A stretch of 64,000 bases of DNA from Agaribacillus aureus (GCA_030442055.1 JAUJEB010000003.1:669418-733417); one strand, 5' to 3'; shown: positions 8,492 to 19,500, counted from the first letter of the stretch. Numbers and translations: made by a program. The notes: generated by a model not told the origin, from the letters alone.

Positions 8492-10963
8492 ATGTCAAAA
8501 CCTAAAGTTGAAGCGATTTATCCATTAACATTTATGCAGCAAACCCTGCTGTTGCATAAACTGCATGAAAGTGAAGATCAAGGATTTCTCCAGGTAATCT
8601 GTAAACTGGAGGGGTCGCTGGATGTCGATTTGCTAAAAACTTCCTGGCAGCAATGCGTCACGAGGCACTGGGCCTTGCGGGCGTCAGTTCATTGGGAAAA
8701 AATAAAAAAACCCGTTCAAATTATTCACCCCGAAGGCCAGATGCCGTGGATGGTACACGATTTGACGGGATTGTCAGACAAGGCGCAAAAGAAGAAAGTC
8801 GAAGCATTGAAAAAGGAAGATCGCGATCAAGGGTTTGACCTGACTAAAGCGCCAATTTCCCGGTTGGCGTTAATTCGCCTGGATACAGATCTCTATCAAA
8901 TGTTATGGAGTTGTCATCACCTGCTCCTCGACGGGTGGTCTGCGGCGCTTATTATTAAGGATGTGTTTGCATTTTATGATGCACTATGCCATAAAAAAAC
9001 CATCTCACCACCTCAGCTACCCACTTATCCAAACTACCTGCATTGGTTACAAAACCAGGATCTTAAACAGGCAAAGTCATTTTGGCAACAGAAATTTGAA
9101 GGCTTTAAAACGCCGGCGCTGCTGGCTGAAAATTCAGGCAGAAAGCCTGTAAATTCAAATGCTTTTATCACGGAGGTTTTTTCATTATCAGATGGGGAAA
9201 CGGATCGGTTGCAATCCTTGGCCCGGCAGCACCAGGTGACACTTGGCACCATTATTCAATGTAGCTGGGGGCTTATACTCGGTCGCTATTCGGATACGAA
9301 CGACACTACCTTTGGCACGACCGTTTCCGGGCGTAATACCGGGTTGACTAATATGGAACTTCTCGCCGGTATGTTTACCAATGTCTTGCCGGCAAGAGTA
9401 AACTGGGACAAAAACACAACCTTACCCAAATGGCTGAAAACCACGCAATCAGCGCAGTCGGGTACACAAAACTTTGAATATACCACGTTGGATCAAATAA
9501 CCGATTGGATCGGCTGGCCTGGAGAGCTGCCGCTGCTGGATAGTTTGCTGGTCTTTGAAAACTTTCCCTGGAGCACCCTGGAAGCCGGAGGTATCAAGGT
9601 GAAAGATTTTTCCGGAGGTATTACATCTACCTATCCGATCACCGTCATCGTGGTACCCGGAAAATCGCTTAAGTTTGAAGTTAAATACAACAAAAACCGC
9701 ATCTCCAAGGCCACTGTCGGCTGGCTTTCAAACCAGCTTTACCAGTTGCTCCTATCCCTGCCAGACCAGGCAACGGCAGCAGTAGGTGACCTGGGTAAAA
9801 GTATCAAGGCCCCACCGGTTGAAAAAAGTACCCAAAACTTTAAAAAAACAGCGGGCAAAAAGCGATCGACACTTTTATCTCAGGAGAAAATAGATAAGCG
9901 TTTTATCACGCCTCGAAATCATGCGGAGCTGCAGATCGCCAAACTCTGGGAACAGCTCTTTGGCCGGAGCCCTATTGGGATCACTGAGAATTTTTTCGAA
10001 ATCGGGGGCACTTCCATTCTCGCCGTGAGATTGTTGGCCCTGATCGAGCAAAAATTAGGTAGAAATTTACCACCCATTGCCCTTTTGCAAAATCCAACCA
10101 TTGAGGCATTGGCCAAATTGCTTAACGAAGATGAAGCAGGCCCCGGGTGGTCGGCCCTGGTGCCGTTGCGTACAAAGGGCAGCAAAACTCCCATTTTCTG
10201 TATGCACGCCGGCGGTGGCCATGTATATTTTTACCATGCACTTTCAACCTACCTGGACGAAGATCAGCCGGTGTACTCCATGCAACCGGTTGGGCTGGAT
10301 GGTGTAAGCGCTTATCACAAAAGCATAAAAGACATGGCCGCGGATTATATAAAAGAAATCCAGAGCGTTCAGCCGGAAGGGCCTTACGCATTGTTGGGAA
10401 CCTGCTTCAGCAATGCGGTATGTCTTGAGATTGCCCACCAGCTGCGAAAAATGGGAGAAGCCATTTCTCTATTGGTTATTGTAGATTCAGGTGGCAGGGA
10501 GCTGGGACGGCGCGTATGGGTGCCCACACCTGCGCCGCCTATTCAGAAGCGGCTGAAGCGATTTGTCAATCTGGAATTTAAAGAGGCCAGGGATGCGGTA
10601 TTGAAAAAAATTACCAAGAGGTATGAAAAGTTAAAAAAGAAATGGATCATTTTAACGGAAACCAAGCAGGCCCGTAATTTGCGCGAAATGCAGGAGCATC
10701 TCGGCAAACTTTATGGAGACTATTTCTGGGAGCCCTGTCAGCAAAAAGTCACGCTAATTCGCAGCAGTGAATACAATGACGACCCTGACAAAGATTTTCA
10801 TATCGAAAGATGGACGGCCATCGCCCTGGGTGGTCTCAGCACCTACGTTGTACCCGGAAAGCACTTGACTTTGTTTGAAGAACCGGATGTGCAGCCGCTG
10901 GCCCGGCAGTTGCAGGCGTGCCTCGATGAAGCCCACAAAATGCAGGAGTCGGTCAAGGTCTAA
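8492..10963 (+). CDS. NRPS termination module: condensation, carrier and Cys-type thioesterase, no A domain
   Basis: An 823-residue subunit. A condensation domain covers about 1-430, with intact HHLLLDGWS. A linker and PCP follow (phosphopantetheine Ser508 in GGTSILA), then an alpha/beta-hydrolase thioesterase from about 560. The nucleophile elbow reads LLGTCFSNA, so Cys638 replaces the usual Ser of GxSxG. Asp665 (VIVDS) and His791 (PGKHLTLF) complete a plausible triad. No adenylation domain lies between C and PCP, so this carrier must be loaded in trans. The thioesterase has a long basic insert at about 675-735, probably its lid. Cys-type terminal thioesterases are known in several NRPS systems, including strained-ring products such as obafluorin and sulfazecin. 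Last gene of the cluster. Confidence 0.92.
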   Translation: MSKPKVEAIYPLTFMQQTLLLHKLHESEDQGFLQVICKLEGSLDVDLLKTSWQQCVTRHWALRASVHWEKIKKPVQIIHPEGQMPWMVHDLTGLSDKAQKKKVEALKKEDRDQGFDLTKAPISRLALIRLDTDLYQMLWSCHHLLLDGWSAALIIKDVFAFYDALCHKKTISPPQLPTYPNYLHWLQNQDLKQAKSFWQQKFEGFKTPALLAENSGRKPVNSNAFITEVFSLSDGETDRLQSLARQHQVTLGTIIQCSWGLILGRYSDTNDTTFGTTVSGRNTGLTNMELLAGMFTNVLPARVNWDKNTTLPKWLKTTQSAQSGTQNFEYTTLDQITDWIGWPGELPLLDSLLVFENFPWSTLEAGGIKVKDFSGGITSTYPITVIVVPGKSLKFEVKYNKNRISKATVGWLSNQLYQLLLSLPDQATAAVGDLGKSIKAPPVEKSTQNFKKTAGKKRSTLLSQEKIDKRFITPRNHAELQIAKLWEQLFGRSPIGITENFFEIGGTSILAVRLLALIEQKLGRNLPPIALLQNPTIEALAKLLNEDEAGPGWSALVPLRTKGSKTPIFCMHAGGGHVYFYHALSTYLDEDQPVYSMQPVGLDGVSAYHKSIKDMAADYIKEIQSVQPEGPYALLGTCFSNAVCLEIAHQLRKMGEAISLLVIVDSGGRELGRRVWVPTPAPPIQKRLKRFVNLEFKEARDAVLKKITKRYEKLKKKWIILTETKQARNLREMQEHLGKLYGDYFWEPCQQKVTLIRSSEYNDDPDKDFHIERWTAIALGGLSTYVVPGKHLTLFEEPDVQPLARQLQACLDEAHKMQESVKV

Positions 10964-11137
10964 TTGGATGCCTTTTATAGTGAGGAGGCGTGCTTATGGT
11001 TTCACCAACCCTCAGGCAGCCGGCCTTTTACATTCATTTGGCCTTCAACACCTTATGACTTTTTTTATTATATTTAACCCACTTCAAACAATATGGCATG
11101 GGGATAGCCAGTTTAAAAGAAGTAAATACATCATCCT

Positions 11138-11797
11138 ATGAAAACGCTGGTATTTTTTATTTTTTTTATTTCATTTTTTTACAGAATCCACGCACAGCAA
11201 CATTCCGAATTTGGGCTCCAGGTCCAGGCAAATGCAGCCACCCAGCTTGTTAAAAACCCGGCAGTGCCAAATGACGGAACCTTTAGCTGGACATTTATTA
11301 AAACCTGGGGCATTGGCGTTTACAGAAATCATCACTTCAACGACCGCCTCGCTTTGCGAAATAGGTTAATCTATTCCCAAAAAGGATTTAAACACAATGC
11401 CCAATATGCCATCGGTCCCGGCTATCCTCTAAAAGATATTTCATCGAGATACCGCCTGCACTATGTCAGCATTGATAAATTAATTCAATACAATATTGGC
11501 AAAAGCGATTCGAAACCCTATATCATCGGTGGGATTCGCGGTGATGTTCTGATCAGCGACAATATGCCGGAACAATTCGGCAATCCGCAAGGCACCCAAC
11601 CTATTAAACGGGGTGACTTCAGGCCGCTTGGGCTTGGAGGTATCGCCGGTATGGGTATAAAGTTGCACCAAAGAATGATTTTGCAGGGAGATCTCAATTT
11701 TGATATTTTGCCTACACTTAAACAACCCGATGCAGCCATCAGAAACTGGATGTGGTCATTAAGCCTTGGATTTAACCTCATAGGTTCCGATTCCTGA
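11138..11797 (+). CDS. Outer-membrane beta-barrel protein (PorT/OMP_b-brl-like)
   Basis: A 219-residue protein with a clear signal peptide (hydrophobic 4-15, cleavage after IHAQ). The rest alternates polar and aromatic residues in short strands, with repeated glycine turns such as GGIRGD and GLGGIAGMG. This fits the small outer-membrane barrel family common in Bacteroidota, a narrow barrel of perhaps eight strands. No catalytic motif is visible. It follows the NRPS thioesterase gene by 174 bp on the same strand but looks unrelated to it; a role in export of the peptide is possible but unsupported. Confidence 0.7.
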   Translation: MKTLVFFIFFISFFYRIHAQQHSEFGLQVQANAATQLVKNPAVPNDGTFSWTFIKTWGIGVYRNHHFNDRLALRNRLIYSQKGFKHNAQYAIGPGYPLKDISSRYRLHYVSIDKLIQYNIGKSDSKPYIIGGIRGDVLISDNMPEQFGNPQGTQPIKRGDFRPLGLGGIAGMGIKLHQRMILQGDLNFDILPTLKQPDAAIRNWMWSLSLGFNLIGSDS

Positions 11798-11940
11798 ACA
11801 TACTTAAAACAGATTTTAAAATTTATGGCAGCGGCAAAAATTTTGTAGCTACCTCGCCCTTTTATCCTTAAAAATCCTTAAATTAAAGGAAGCAAAGCAA
11901 TTCAATACGCGAGCGGTATAACACAGACACGGAGGCTACC

Positions 11941-13026
11941 ATGCTAGAATTTCAAGCTTTTTCAGGTAAAAATTGGTTATGGTTCAAATGCTATATCGTC
12001 GTAAGTCTTGTGTCGGTTCCGCTGTGCCACGGTCAAGGTAATGATCTGGCCAATACGGAGGAATCACCGGTGGAGCTTCGCAAAACCAAGAGAAAAAATC
12101 CCAACACCTTTAGTAACAGCAGCAGCCAATCTGACTCAGAATTAGCCAGGCATGCAGGCAATCCGGATTTTCCTGAAGATATCAGCGGGATCTGGGAAAA
12201 TACCACAGAAGTACCCGCCTATGATTTTAACGGCCACGTTCGGAGGGAGTCAACTTTTAAACTTACCCTCAAGCAGGAACAATCAAGTGTTAAAGGAACT
12301 TTCCTGATGAGAGTATTCATGAGCGGGGGCACTGTACAAAAACACACGCACGTAAAAGGAACCTATAAAGCGGGCTTCCTGACTTTAAAAACCGTTGGGA
12401 TCATTAAGGAAGGATGTTATACGCCGGCAAATGTGTCCGGGTTGTATGACCTGAATTTTTCCGGAAAAATAACCAATAACAATGGCGTGCTGATTCTCGA
12501 TGGCCAGTATGATTTCGCTTCGCAAAAGTCTTTTCAAAGCCTGGGTGATTCTCTGATTTTTACAACAGCCATTCTAGGTTTGAAAGGACCGGTAAAGATC
12601 TATGCCAAACGTATTGCGCCCTTAAAACCTGAACCAAAAAAAACTATCCGGCCAGACACCGTACAGGCATTTAATCAATCTGATTCCATCTTCAACAACA
12701 TCCTGTTTAAACAGGGTGAAGCCGACCTGCTTACCCGCAAAGACTCCCTGGAGCTAGTACGGCTGGGTGACATGCTTCAGGCATACCCAACATGGAAGGT
12801 AAAGCTGGATGGTTATACAGAAAACAGAGGTAGGCTTCGGGAAAACATAGTCCTATCCGAAAAGCGTTCGGAATTTCTCAAAAATTACCTGGTTCAACAA
12901 AAAAGCATATCCGGTGAACGCATTATCACTGCCGGCTTTGGCCCCTATAACCCGGTAGCCGATAATCGCAACGAAAGAAAACGGCAGTTAAACCGGCGCG
13001 TAGAAATCCAGATTTATATTGAATAG
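11941..13026 (+). CDS. OmpA-family outer-membrane protein
   Basis: A 361-residue protein. A signal-like hydrophobic stretch lies at about 17-31 and ends at CHGQ. A beta-rich middle region starts with ISGIWENTTEV. The OmpA C-terminal peptidoglycan-binding domain covers about 245-361, with ILFKQGEADL, LDGYTENRG and the terminal NRRVEIQIYIE. The domain anchors outer-membrane proteins to the cell wall. The N-terminal module has no function I recognise. The preceding 143 bp contains no gene. Confidence 0.82.
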   Translation: MLEFQAFSGKNWLWFKCYIVVSLVSVPLCHGQGNDLANTEESPVELRKTKRKNPNTFSNSSSQSDSELARHAGNPDFPEDISGIWENTTEVPAYDFNGHVRRESTFKLTLKQEQSSVKGTFLMRVFMSGGTVQKHTHVKGTYKAGFLTLKTVGIIKEGCYTPANVSGLYDLNFSGKITNNNGVLILDGQYDFASQKSFQSLGDSLIFTTAILGLKGPVKIYAKRIAPLKPEPKKTIRPDTVQAFNQSDSIFNNILFKQGEADLLTRKDSLELVRLGDMLQAYPTWKVKLDGYTENRGRLRENIVLSEKRSEFLKNYLVQQKSISGERIITAGFGPYNPVADNRNERKRQLNRRVEIQIYIE

Positions 13027-13079
13027 CTGGTGCCGTTTTAACTGCTATATTCTTTTATAAGCTATTTTTCTACACGTGA

Positions 13080-14684
13080 CTACAAATCCGCAGGATAAGA
13101 GATTTGCGCCCGCTCCCAGACACTTTTTAATACATCCAGGTTTTTAAAAAAGTCATCGTAGTTTTTATTGGCTTTTTGGGTCCATCCAACTTCAGCATAG
13201 GCAGCCAAACGTGGAAATACCTGCCTGTCCATCTGTTCAACCGTCGGTATCCACTCTCCCCACATCTGACACCCCATACCAATTACCTTATCGTGATATT
13301 TTATCTCCAGTCCCGCCGGTACAGGGTCAAACCCATAGGCTTTTTCCAGGGAAATGCTTTTGTAATTGTAATCGAGGTAGGTCATTGAATGGAGAGAGTT
13401 AACGATGTCGTAGCCACTTTCTATGGCATTTCGCGCAAGCGCCAGATCTCCCTTCCAAAAATGGATTATGGTATTTTTAGCTAACTGTTGTCCTACCCTG
13501 GTATCTTCCTTCTTTTGATAATCATGCACGTTATGCCCCATAATCTCGTTCCATCCCATCATTCTCTTTCCTTTTGACTGAAGATACTGTGAAATCTTAT
13601 TGGTAAAATGAATTTGTAAATCGACCGGGCTGTTGAGTCCGTTGTCTTTCATAAATTGGGCAACCGCTTTTGATTCCTTCCATTGATCATATTTAACTTC
13701 ATCACCCCCGATATGAATGACATCGGAAGGAAAAAGCGTCATCACCTCGTCGAGAACATCGGTGAGAAATTCATAAACTTTGGGATCCACCACATTGTAA
13801 GTATCAGGCATTTTACCAAAGACTACCGGCACTTCAATTTCCTTGCCGGAAGTACCCAACCAGGGATAGGCAGCTATTGCGGCACTGGAATGCCCTGGCA
13901 TTTCAATTTCGGGAATAACCGTTATATATCGATCTGCAGCATATTGCACAATTTCTTTAATTTGATCCTGGGTGTAAAAGCCATCATGAGGTACCCCCGT
14001 CATTTCCTCACTTTTCCAGCCGCCAATTTGCGTATCTTTCCTTTTAGAGCCAATTTGGGTGAGCAAAGGGTATTTTTTGATCTCAATTCTCCAACCCTGA
14101 TCATCAGTTAAATGCCAGTGAAATACATTCAATTTAAGTAATGCCATTTGGTCCAGCAACTTTTTCACCTGGTCTATGCCTTTAAAATTCCTGGCTTCAT
14201 CAAGCATAAAAGCACGCCAGGTAAATCTGGGCTGATCTGCGATATGAAGTACGGAAAGTACAATACCCTTACCTTTCTTCTCACCGGCCAAAGCCAGCTG
14301 CCTAAGCGTTTGGATGCCATAGAAAAGTCCCTGGTGATCCGGCGCCTTGATCAAAACCTGACTGGTCCCAATCTCCAAAGTATAATGCCCGGATGAAGGC
14401 GCTCTATCCCCCTGCTTATCCAATTGTAATAATATGGAATTGCCTTGCTTTTCACCGCGGGAAGATGGTAATGATAACCCTACATCTTTTGCAAGTTGAA
14501 CCTGCAAATATTCAGCGATTTCCCTCGTATTTTTATCGTGAATTATTTGCGCTTTGGTATCTAAAAGAAAAGTCCCATGTTTTATTTCCACACGGTTTGG
14601 TTTTGGTATGATAGAAACCCTTTCCTGGGCCACTATTGCGAAACAATAAAAGAGCGAGAACAATAGGGTGATTACCTTTTTCAT
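13080..14684 (-). CDS. Beta-N-acetylhexosaminidase, glycoside hydrolase family 20
   Basis: A 534-residue GH20 enzyme with a signal peptide (1-20) pointing to periplasm or outer membrane. A GH20b N-terminal domain covers about 23-150 and the catalytic barrel begins at PRFTWRAFMLDEARNF. The substrate-assisted catalytic pair is Asp328-Glu329 in HIGGDEVKYDQW; NVFHWHLTDDQGWR and HFWKGD are further hallmarks. It removes terminal beta-GlcNAc or GalNAc. It is the last gene of the leftward PUL, 180 bp after the sulfatase, which suggests desulfation followed by hexosaminide hydrolysis. Confidence 0.95.
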   Translation of the reverse strand: MKKVITLLFSLFYCFAIVAQERVSIIPKPNRVEIKHGTFLLDTKAQIIHDKNTREIAEYLQVQLAKDVGLSLPSSRGEKQGNSILLQLDKQGDRAPSSGHYTLEIGTSQVLIKAPDHQGLFYGIQTLRQLALAGEKKGKGIVLSVLHIADQPRFTWRAFMLDEARNFKGIDQVKKLLDQMALLKLNVFHWHLTDDQGWRIEIKKYPLLTQIGSKRKDTQIGGWKSEEMTGVPHDGFYTQDQIKEIVQYAADRYITVIPEIEMPGHSSAAIAAYPWLGTSGKEIEVPVVFGKMPDTYNVVDPKVYEFLTDVLDEVMTLFPSDVIHIGGDEVKYDQWKESKAVAQFMKDNGLNSPVDLQIHFTNKISQYLQSKGKRMMGWNEIMGHNVHDYQKKEDTRVGQQLAKNTIIHFWKGDLALARNAIESGYDIVNSLHSMTYLDYNYKSISLEKAYGFDPVPAGLEIKYHDKVIGMGCQMWGEWIPTVEQMDRQVFPRLAAYAEVGWTQKANKNYDDFFKNLDVLKSVWERAQISYPADL

Positions 14685-14772
14685 TTTGATAATTGGGGTC
14701 TTATTAAAAATTTACGTTCGTTAAAATTAGCACTATTATCCGTTTTCTGATTTCCTATAGGCAAGAATTTAC

Positions 14773-14847
14773 TTATAACCCTCGCTTTTTATGTATTCCG
14801 GCTATAATCGGTCGCCTTGTATGTTAAATAATATCGGAGGGTTATAA
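14773..14847 (-). other. Wide inverted repeat between sulfatase and GH20 genes
   Basis: TTATAACCCTC at 14773-14783 is the exact reverse complement of GAGGGTTATAA at 14837-14847, leaving a 53-nt interior. It fills most of the sulfatase-hexosaminidase gap. It could form a long-range mRNA stem on the leftward transcript, or be two copies of an 11-bp protein site in opposite orientation. Confidence 0.4.
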
Positions 14848-14864
14848 CGGTTGGGTTCTTATTT

Positions 14865-16457
14865 TCACATTTTCAACCGGGCGTCTTCGGGATAATCCAA
14901 CGGCTTGCCTGTTTCCTTGTCTACAGGCATTTGAGCATCGACTTCATTCAGATATCGCGTCAGTAATGTGGACATTTCCCGCAATTTTTCATCATTTTCA
15001 GCTGCCAGGTTATGGGTTTCACCAATATCCTCAGTCAAGTTAAATAACTCGAAACGCCCATCCGCATGAAAATAGATCAACTTCCAGTCGCCTTTTCTCA
15101 CGGCACTAAATGCACCGATACCAGGACCATCGTGCCCCCACTCGTTGGGGAAATGCCAAAATAATGGTCTGTCTTCCGATGGCATTGCCGCTTCTGTTAA
15201 CAAGGGGACAAAGCTGATGCCATCTATCTGCTGTACTGTCTCATACCTGGTGCTGCCGGCCATTTCCAGGATGGTGGGGAAGAAATCTTCAATAATCAAA
15301 TAATGATCATTAACGGTATTGGGTTTAACCAGTCCCGGCCAGCGAACAATCATCGGTTCCCGGATACCTCCCTCATGGGAAGATCCCTTTCCACTTGAAA
15401 GTGGGCGGTTGTGGGTATGGGGTTCTCCTCCCCTTGCGGCAGCGCTTAACCCTCCATTATCAGACATAAAAAGTATGATGGTATTTTCATCGACCTTTTT
15501 TTCTTCAATGAAATCCATTAAATCCCCCAGGCTTTTGTCCATTCCCTCCACCATAGAAGCATAACTGGCCTCAATGGAATCAAGCCCTGTATTCAGATAT
15601 TTTTGCCAATAACGCGGATCCGACTGTATGGGTGTATGGACGGCATAATGGGCCATATAAAGAAAAAATGGCTGATTTTTGTTAATGGCGCTATCCATGG
15701 CCAGTTTGGCTTCCTGTGTTAAAGCTTCTGTCAGAAAGATGTCTTTTCCATGATATTTATCAAGTCCGGGCACTGCCCATGGCGTGCCTTCATATGCTTT
15801 GATATTACCAAAGTTTTCCGTTCCCCGATAACTTTTTGGGGCTCCGGCAGCATGACCGGCAATATTCACTTCAAAGCCCAGTGTTTCCGGGTTAGCTCCG
15901 GGTGTTTCCATGGCGCCAAAATGTGCTTTGCCACAATGTATGGTGAAATACCCCGCCTCCTGAAGCAGGGCCGGTAAAGCTGTGGCATAAACAGTGCGTT
16001 CAATGCCTGGCTCCGGACTCATGCCGTTAACATGCCAGGCAGGAAAGTCTAACCGGGGGTTTTTCCTGTCGTTGGAGGTATTCTTCCTAAGGGTCCAGTT
16101 AGTCACACGGTGCCTGGCTGCATTCATGCCCGTCATCAGGCTGATGCGCGTGGGGGAGCATACGGGTGTGGCATAAGCCTGGGTAAATTTCATTCCCTGC
16201 CTGGCAAGGCGTTCCATATTTGGTGTATGATACCGGTCATTAAATGGTGTTCTCCTGGTCCAGAACGGCACGGATGTATCCTGCCACCCCATATCGTCGA
16301 CCAGGAATAAAATGATGTTCGGTTTGTCTTGCCCGGGAGGTCGATCGTTGTTTTCCTTGCACCCTACCATCCCGGAAATAAGGATTAAGGTCGCAACAGG
16401 CAATTTGAAATAGTTGTTAAATATAGTGTATACACTTAAAATCAAGTAGTTCTTCAT
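14865..16457 (-). CDS. Type I (formylglycine-dependent) sulfatase, lipoprotein
   Basis: A 530-residue arylsulfatase-type enzyme. The N-terminus carries a hydrophobic segment ending in SGMVGC, a lipobox, so it is probably membrane-anchored. NIILFLVDDMGW gives the metal-binding aspartates, and CSPTR with Cys100 is the site converted to formylglycine. HFWKGD-like sugar-hydrolase motifs are absent, as expected. It should remove a sulfate ester from the glycan imported or trimmed by this PUL. Activity requires an anaerobic-type or FGE maturase, which is not in the window. It lies between the FG-GAP lipoprotein and GH20 genes. Confidence 0.93.
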   Translation of the reverse strand: MKNYLILSVYTIFNNYFKLPVATLILISGMVGCKENNDRPPGQDKPNIILFLVDDMGWQDTSVPFWTRRTPFNDRYHTPNMERLARQGMKFTQAYATPVCSPTRISLMTGMNAARHRVTNWTLRKNTSNDRKNPRLDFPAWHVNGMSPEPGIERTVYATALPALLQEAGYFTIHCGKAHFGAMETPGANPETLGFEVNIAGHAAGAPKSYRGTENFGNIKAYEGTPWAVPGLDKYHGKDIFLTEALTQEAKLAMDSAINKNQPFFLYMAHYAVHTPIQSDPRYWQKYLNTGLDSIEASYASMVEGMDKSLGDLMDFIEEKKVDENTIILFMSDNGGLSAAARGGEPHTHNRPLSSGKGSSHEGGIREPMIVRWPGLVKPNTVNDHYLIIEDFFPTILEMAGSTRYETVQQIDGISFVPLLTEAAMPSEDRPLFWHFPNEWGHDGPGIGAFSAVRKGDWKLIYFHADGRFELFNLTEDIGETHNLAAENDEKLREMSTLLTRYLNEVDAQMPVDKETGKPLDYPEDARLKM

Positions 16458-16488
16458 TTGTTTTTATATTAAATATTGGTTGTCTTAC

Positions 16489-16511
16489 GATCACGACCTT
16501 AGGTCCTGATC
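16489..16511 (-). other. Near-perfect inverted repeat at FG-GAP/sulfatase junction
   Basis: GATCACGACCT at 16489-16499 and AGGTCCTGATC at 16501-16511 pair with one mismatch around a single central base, overlapping the stop codon of the FG-GAP gene. No T run follows on the leftward transcript. A compact operator-like palindrome or a weak mRNA hairpin at the gene junction. Confidence 0.4.
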
Positions 16512-19500
16512 AATTGGTGATTTTTGCGTCAGGCTTTTTTAAATCAATTTCTACCACCTGCAAAAAATCGTTGTTTTTAGCAAAAAGCATCCCTCTTCTC
16601 CTACCCGGCAACCGTACAAAACCAGCATCTTTGACTTCCCCGGAAATGAACAGGTTGCTTTGACCGGGGGATACCGCCTCGAAAGCCCCCTTACCGTCTC
16701 CCCTTAAATACAATCCGACTCCGGCATCATTTCTCGGTGTCTCCACTTCAGCTCCATACATATTTCCGGCAATTACCAAATCCAGGTGCCCATCTCTATC
16801 ATAATCTTCAACCAGCATACTGTTTATGGATGATAGCTGGGCGGGATTCACCAGCGGACGGAGTTTAAAGGTGCCAGTCCCTTTGTTTTCCAGGTAACAA
16901 GTAGCAAAATTGGTAGCCTGGTGATGCACTGCCTGTTCCAGGCTTTCAACGCCAAAAACCTCGCTCAATGTAGCTTTTCCGAAGGCATCATAGGAAGGAA
17001 ACTTCTCTTTGACAAAAGGCATTTGATTCGACGTACATTCCCTCCCCCTCAGCGGATACAGGTTGCCACTGTTATGATAGCCTAATACAATGTCCAGGCT
17101 TCCATTGTCGTCGAAATCTTTGGCATATATCTCAAATGGTGCCGTCTCGCTTGCCCTGTATTTGTAGTTTAATCCCAGGTTACCTGCTACCAGATCCATA
17201 TCTCCATCCTGGTCAAAGTCGGCCGAGACAACATCAAACCACCAGCCAACCTGCCGGGACAGGCCAGAGGGCGCTGTGATGTCCTCAAAATAATTACCTC
17301 GGTTTTTAAGGATTTTGACTGGCATCCATTCTCCAACAACAACCAAATCCGTCAGTTTGTCTCCGTCGATATCTACCCACTCGGCATCAGTTACCATACC
17401 CATTAATCGCAACGCCGGTGCCACTTCATCAGTAACGTCAGAAAATTTAATAGCGCCATTTTTGGAATCATTTCTTAACAAGTAGCTATCCGGTGGGATC
17501 GGGTATTTACCAGGTTTCTGTCTTCCGCCAACAAACAGATCCAAATCACCATCGCCATCATAGTCCGATGGCCTTATCTTCGAACCACTTACACTAAATC
17601 CGGGTAATCCGGTGTGGTTTTTTGTAAATTTCCCCTGTCCATTATTTTCATAAAGCCGGTCCTGCAACAACAAAGCTCCCTCCTGATACTCATTACCACC
17701 GCTTACCACATACAGATCCATATCCTGATCCCCATCCGCATCAAAAAAAAGAGCTCCCACATCCTCACAGGCTTTATCATTAAAAAAGTCCTGATTGCTT
17801 ATCGGCAAGAAATGCCCATCGGGTTGCTGTATATATAGCTTGCCGGCGACCCCCAGTGCTCCTCCAACATAAAAATCATCGAGATCATCGCCATTCACGT
17901 CCCCAATAGCCAAAGCCGGCCCCATCTGAGACATTTTGTGAGGCAACAGGCTTTCCCTGTCAAAATCATTAAAATCATTTTCCTTATGGGCATGCTCAAT
18001 TTCCAGTTGCCTGGTAATGTCCTTAAACAATCCGCGACCACTGTTTTTGGAAGTATGTTGGCTACCAGCTTCCCAATATTTAAGCGTAATAGTTTGATTG
18101 GCGGAAACATGATCCATGATTTGGCGCTTGCCGTCCGGCCATATTACTTCGATCTGATCTATTGAGATAACATCTTTTCCCAACCCAAAATGCAAACCCG
18201 GTTCCACAGAAGATTGAAATCCACGGGTAACATAATGCTCCTGTATCTGTAGTTTATCCCGGTACTTTACCACAACCCTTGCACCGATGCCCAGCCTGTT
18301 TTTATCCGGTCCTTCAAACCGGAATTTGATGTAGTGGTTCCCCAGCTCATTCTCCATGGCATTGTTTTTATATACAAAGGCTACGTCGTCCATGTTATTG
18401 ACCACAATGTCTATATCTCCGTCATTATCAAAGTCTCCGTAGGCAGCGCCATTGGAGCAGGTCAGGGTATCATCCGGCCAATTATTGTTTATATGCGAAA
18501 AGGTAAGGTCTCCATTATTGCGAAAAAAGTAGTTCAATTTCCGGCGGTAGGGCATTTTGCCCATTATATGATTTATATAACTTTCCTGGTCAATTGTTTT
18601 CTGCTGCAATAACTTCTCCCGGTAGGCCTTGTGGTAATTCACAAAATCATTATTCCTGAAATCTCTTTTTATACCATTGGAAACAAACAGGTCTTTATAT
18701 CCATCGTTATCAAAATCAACAAACAGCGGCCCCCAGCTCCAGTCGGTACTGGCAATCCCCGCCAATTGCGCGATTTCTGAAAAGTGTGGAATTGCGCCGG
18801 AAACAAACCCTGTGTGCAGATGAAGTGTATTATACATGTATTGATGATGCAAACCAAGTTCAACATGCCTGTTGAATTTGTCAGGGTCCATCCCACTCAT
18901 GCTGGTTTTGATTTCGTAATTGCTTTGGGAGGCCATATCCATGCTCAGAACATCTAACCAGCCGTCATTATTAAAGTCTGCCAGATCATTGCCCATGGAA
19001 AAATTTGACAAATGCTGCAAGGCGCCTGCCGACACCTCCCGGAATGTTCCATCAAGATTGTTGATATAAAGATGATCTTTTTCGGAGAAATCATGGCTGA
19101 CATATATATCGGGCCAGCTATCATTATTCAAGTCGCCAATCGCTATTCCCAGTCCAAAGCTCAACCTGTTATTGATAATATTGGCTTCCTTCGTTACATC
19201 TGTGAATTTGCCCCGGTCATTTCTATATAACTTTTCGCTGCTCAATGGCGCTTCCATGTGAAGAAATGCTTCAATTTGATCGTCTTTGTAGATATCAACA
19301 TCGTGGTTGATCAAAAACAAATCGAGGTCACCGTCACGATCGTAGTCGAAAAAAGAGGCCTGCGTGGAGAGCAATGGCAAATCAAGACCGTATTTCCGTC
19401 CTTCCTCCCTGAAAACCGGAATACCTTGCTGGTTGACGCCAGTGTTAACATATAATTCATTCCTTCTTTTCTCAGGATCCTTTAGTTTTCCCGAGGCTGA

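Noticed and set aside
10875..11141. An open frame bridging the thioesterase end and the next gene
   Set aside because: It overlaps the thioesterase C-terminus in another frame and has no start context or family.
13683..14111. A 142-residue plus-strand open frame inside the GH20 gene
   Set aside because: It is antisense to the catalytic region of a well-supported gene.
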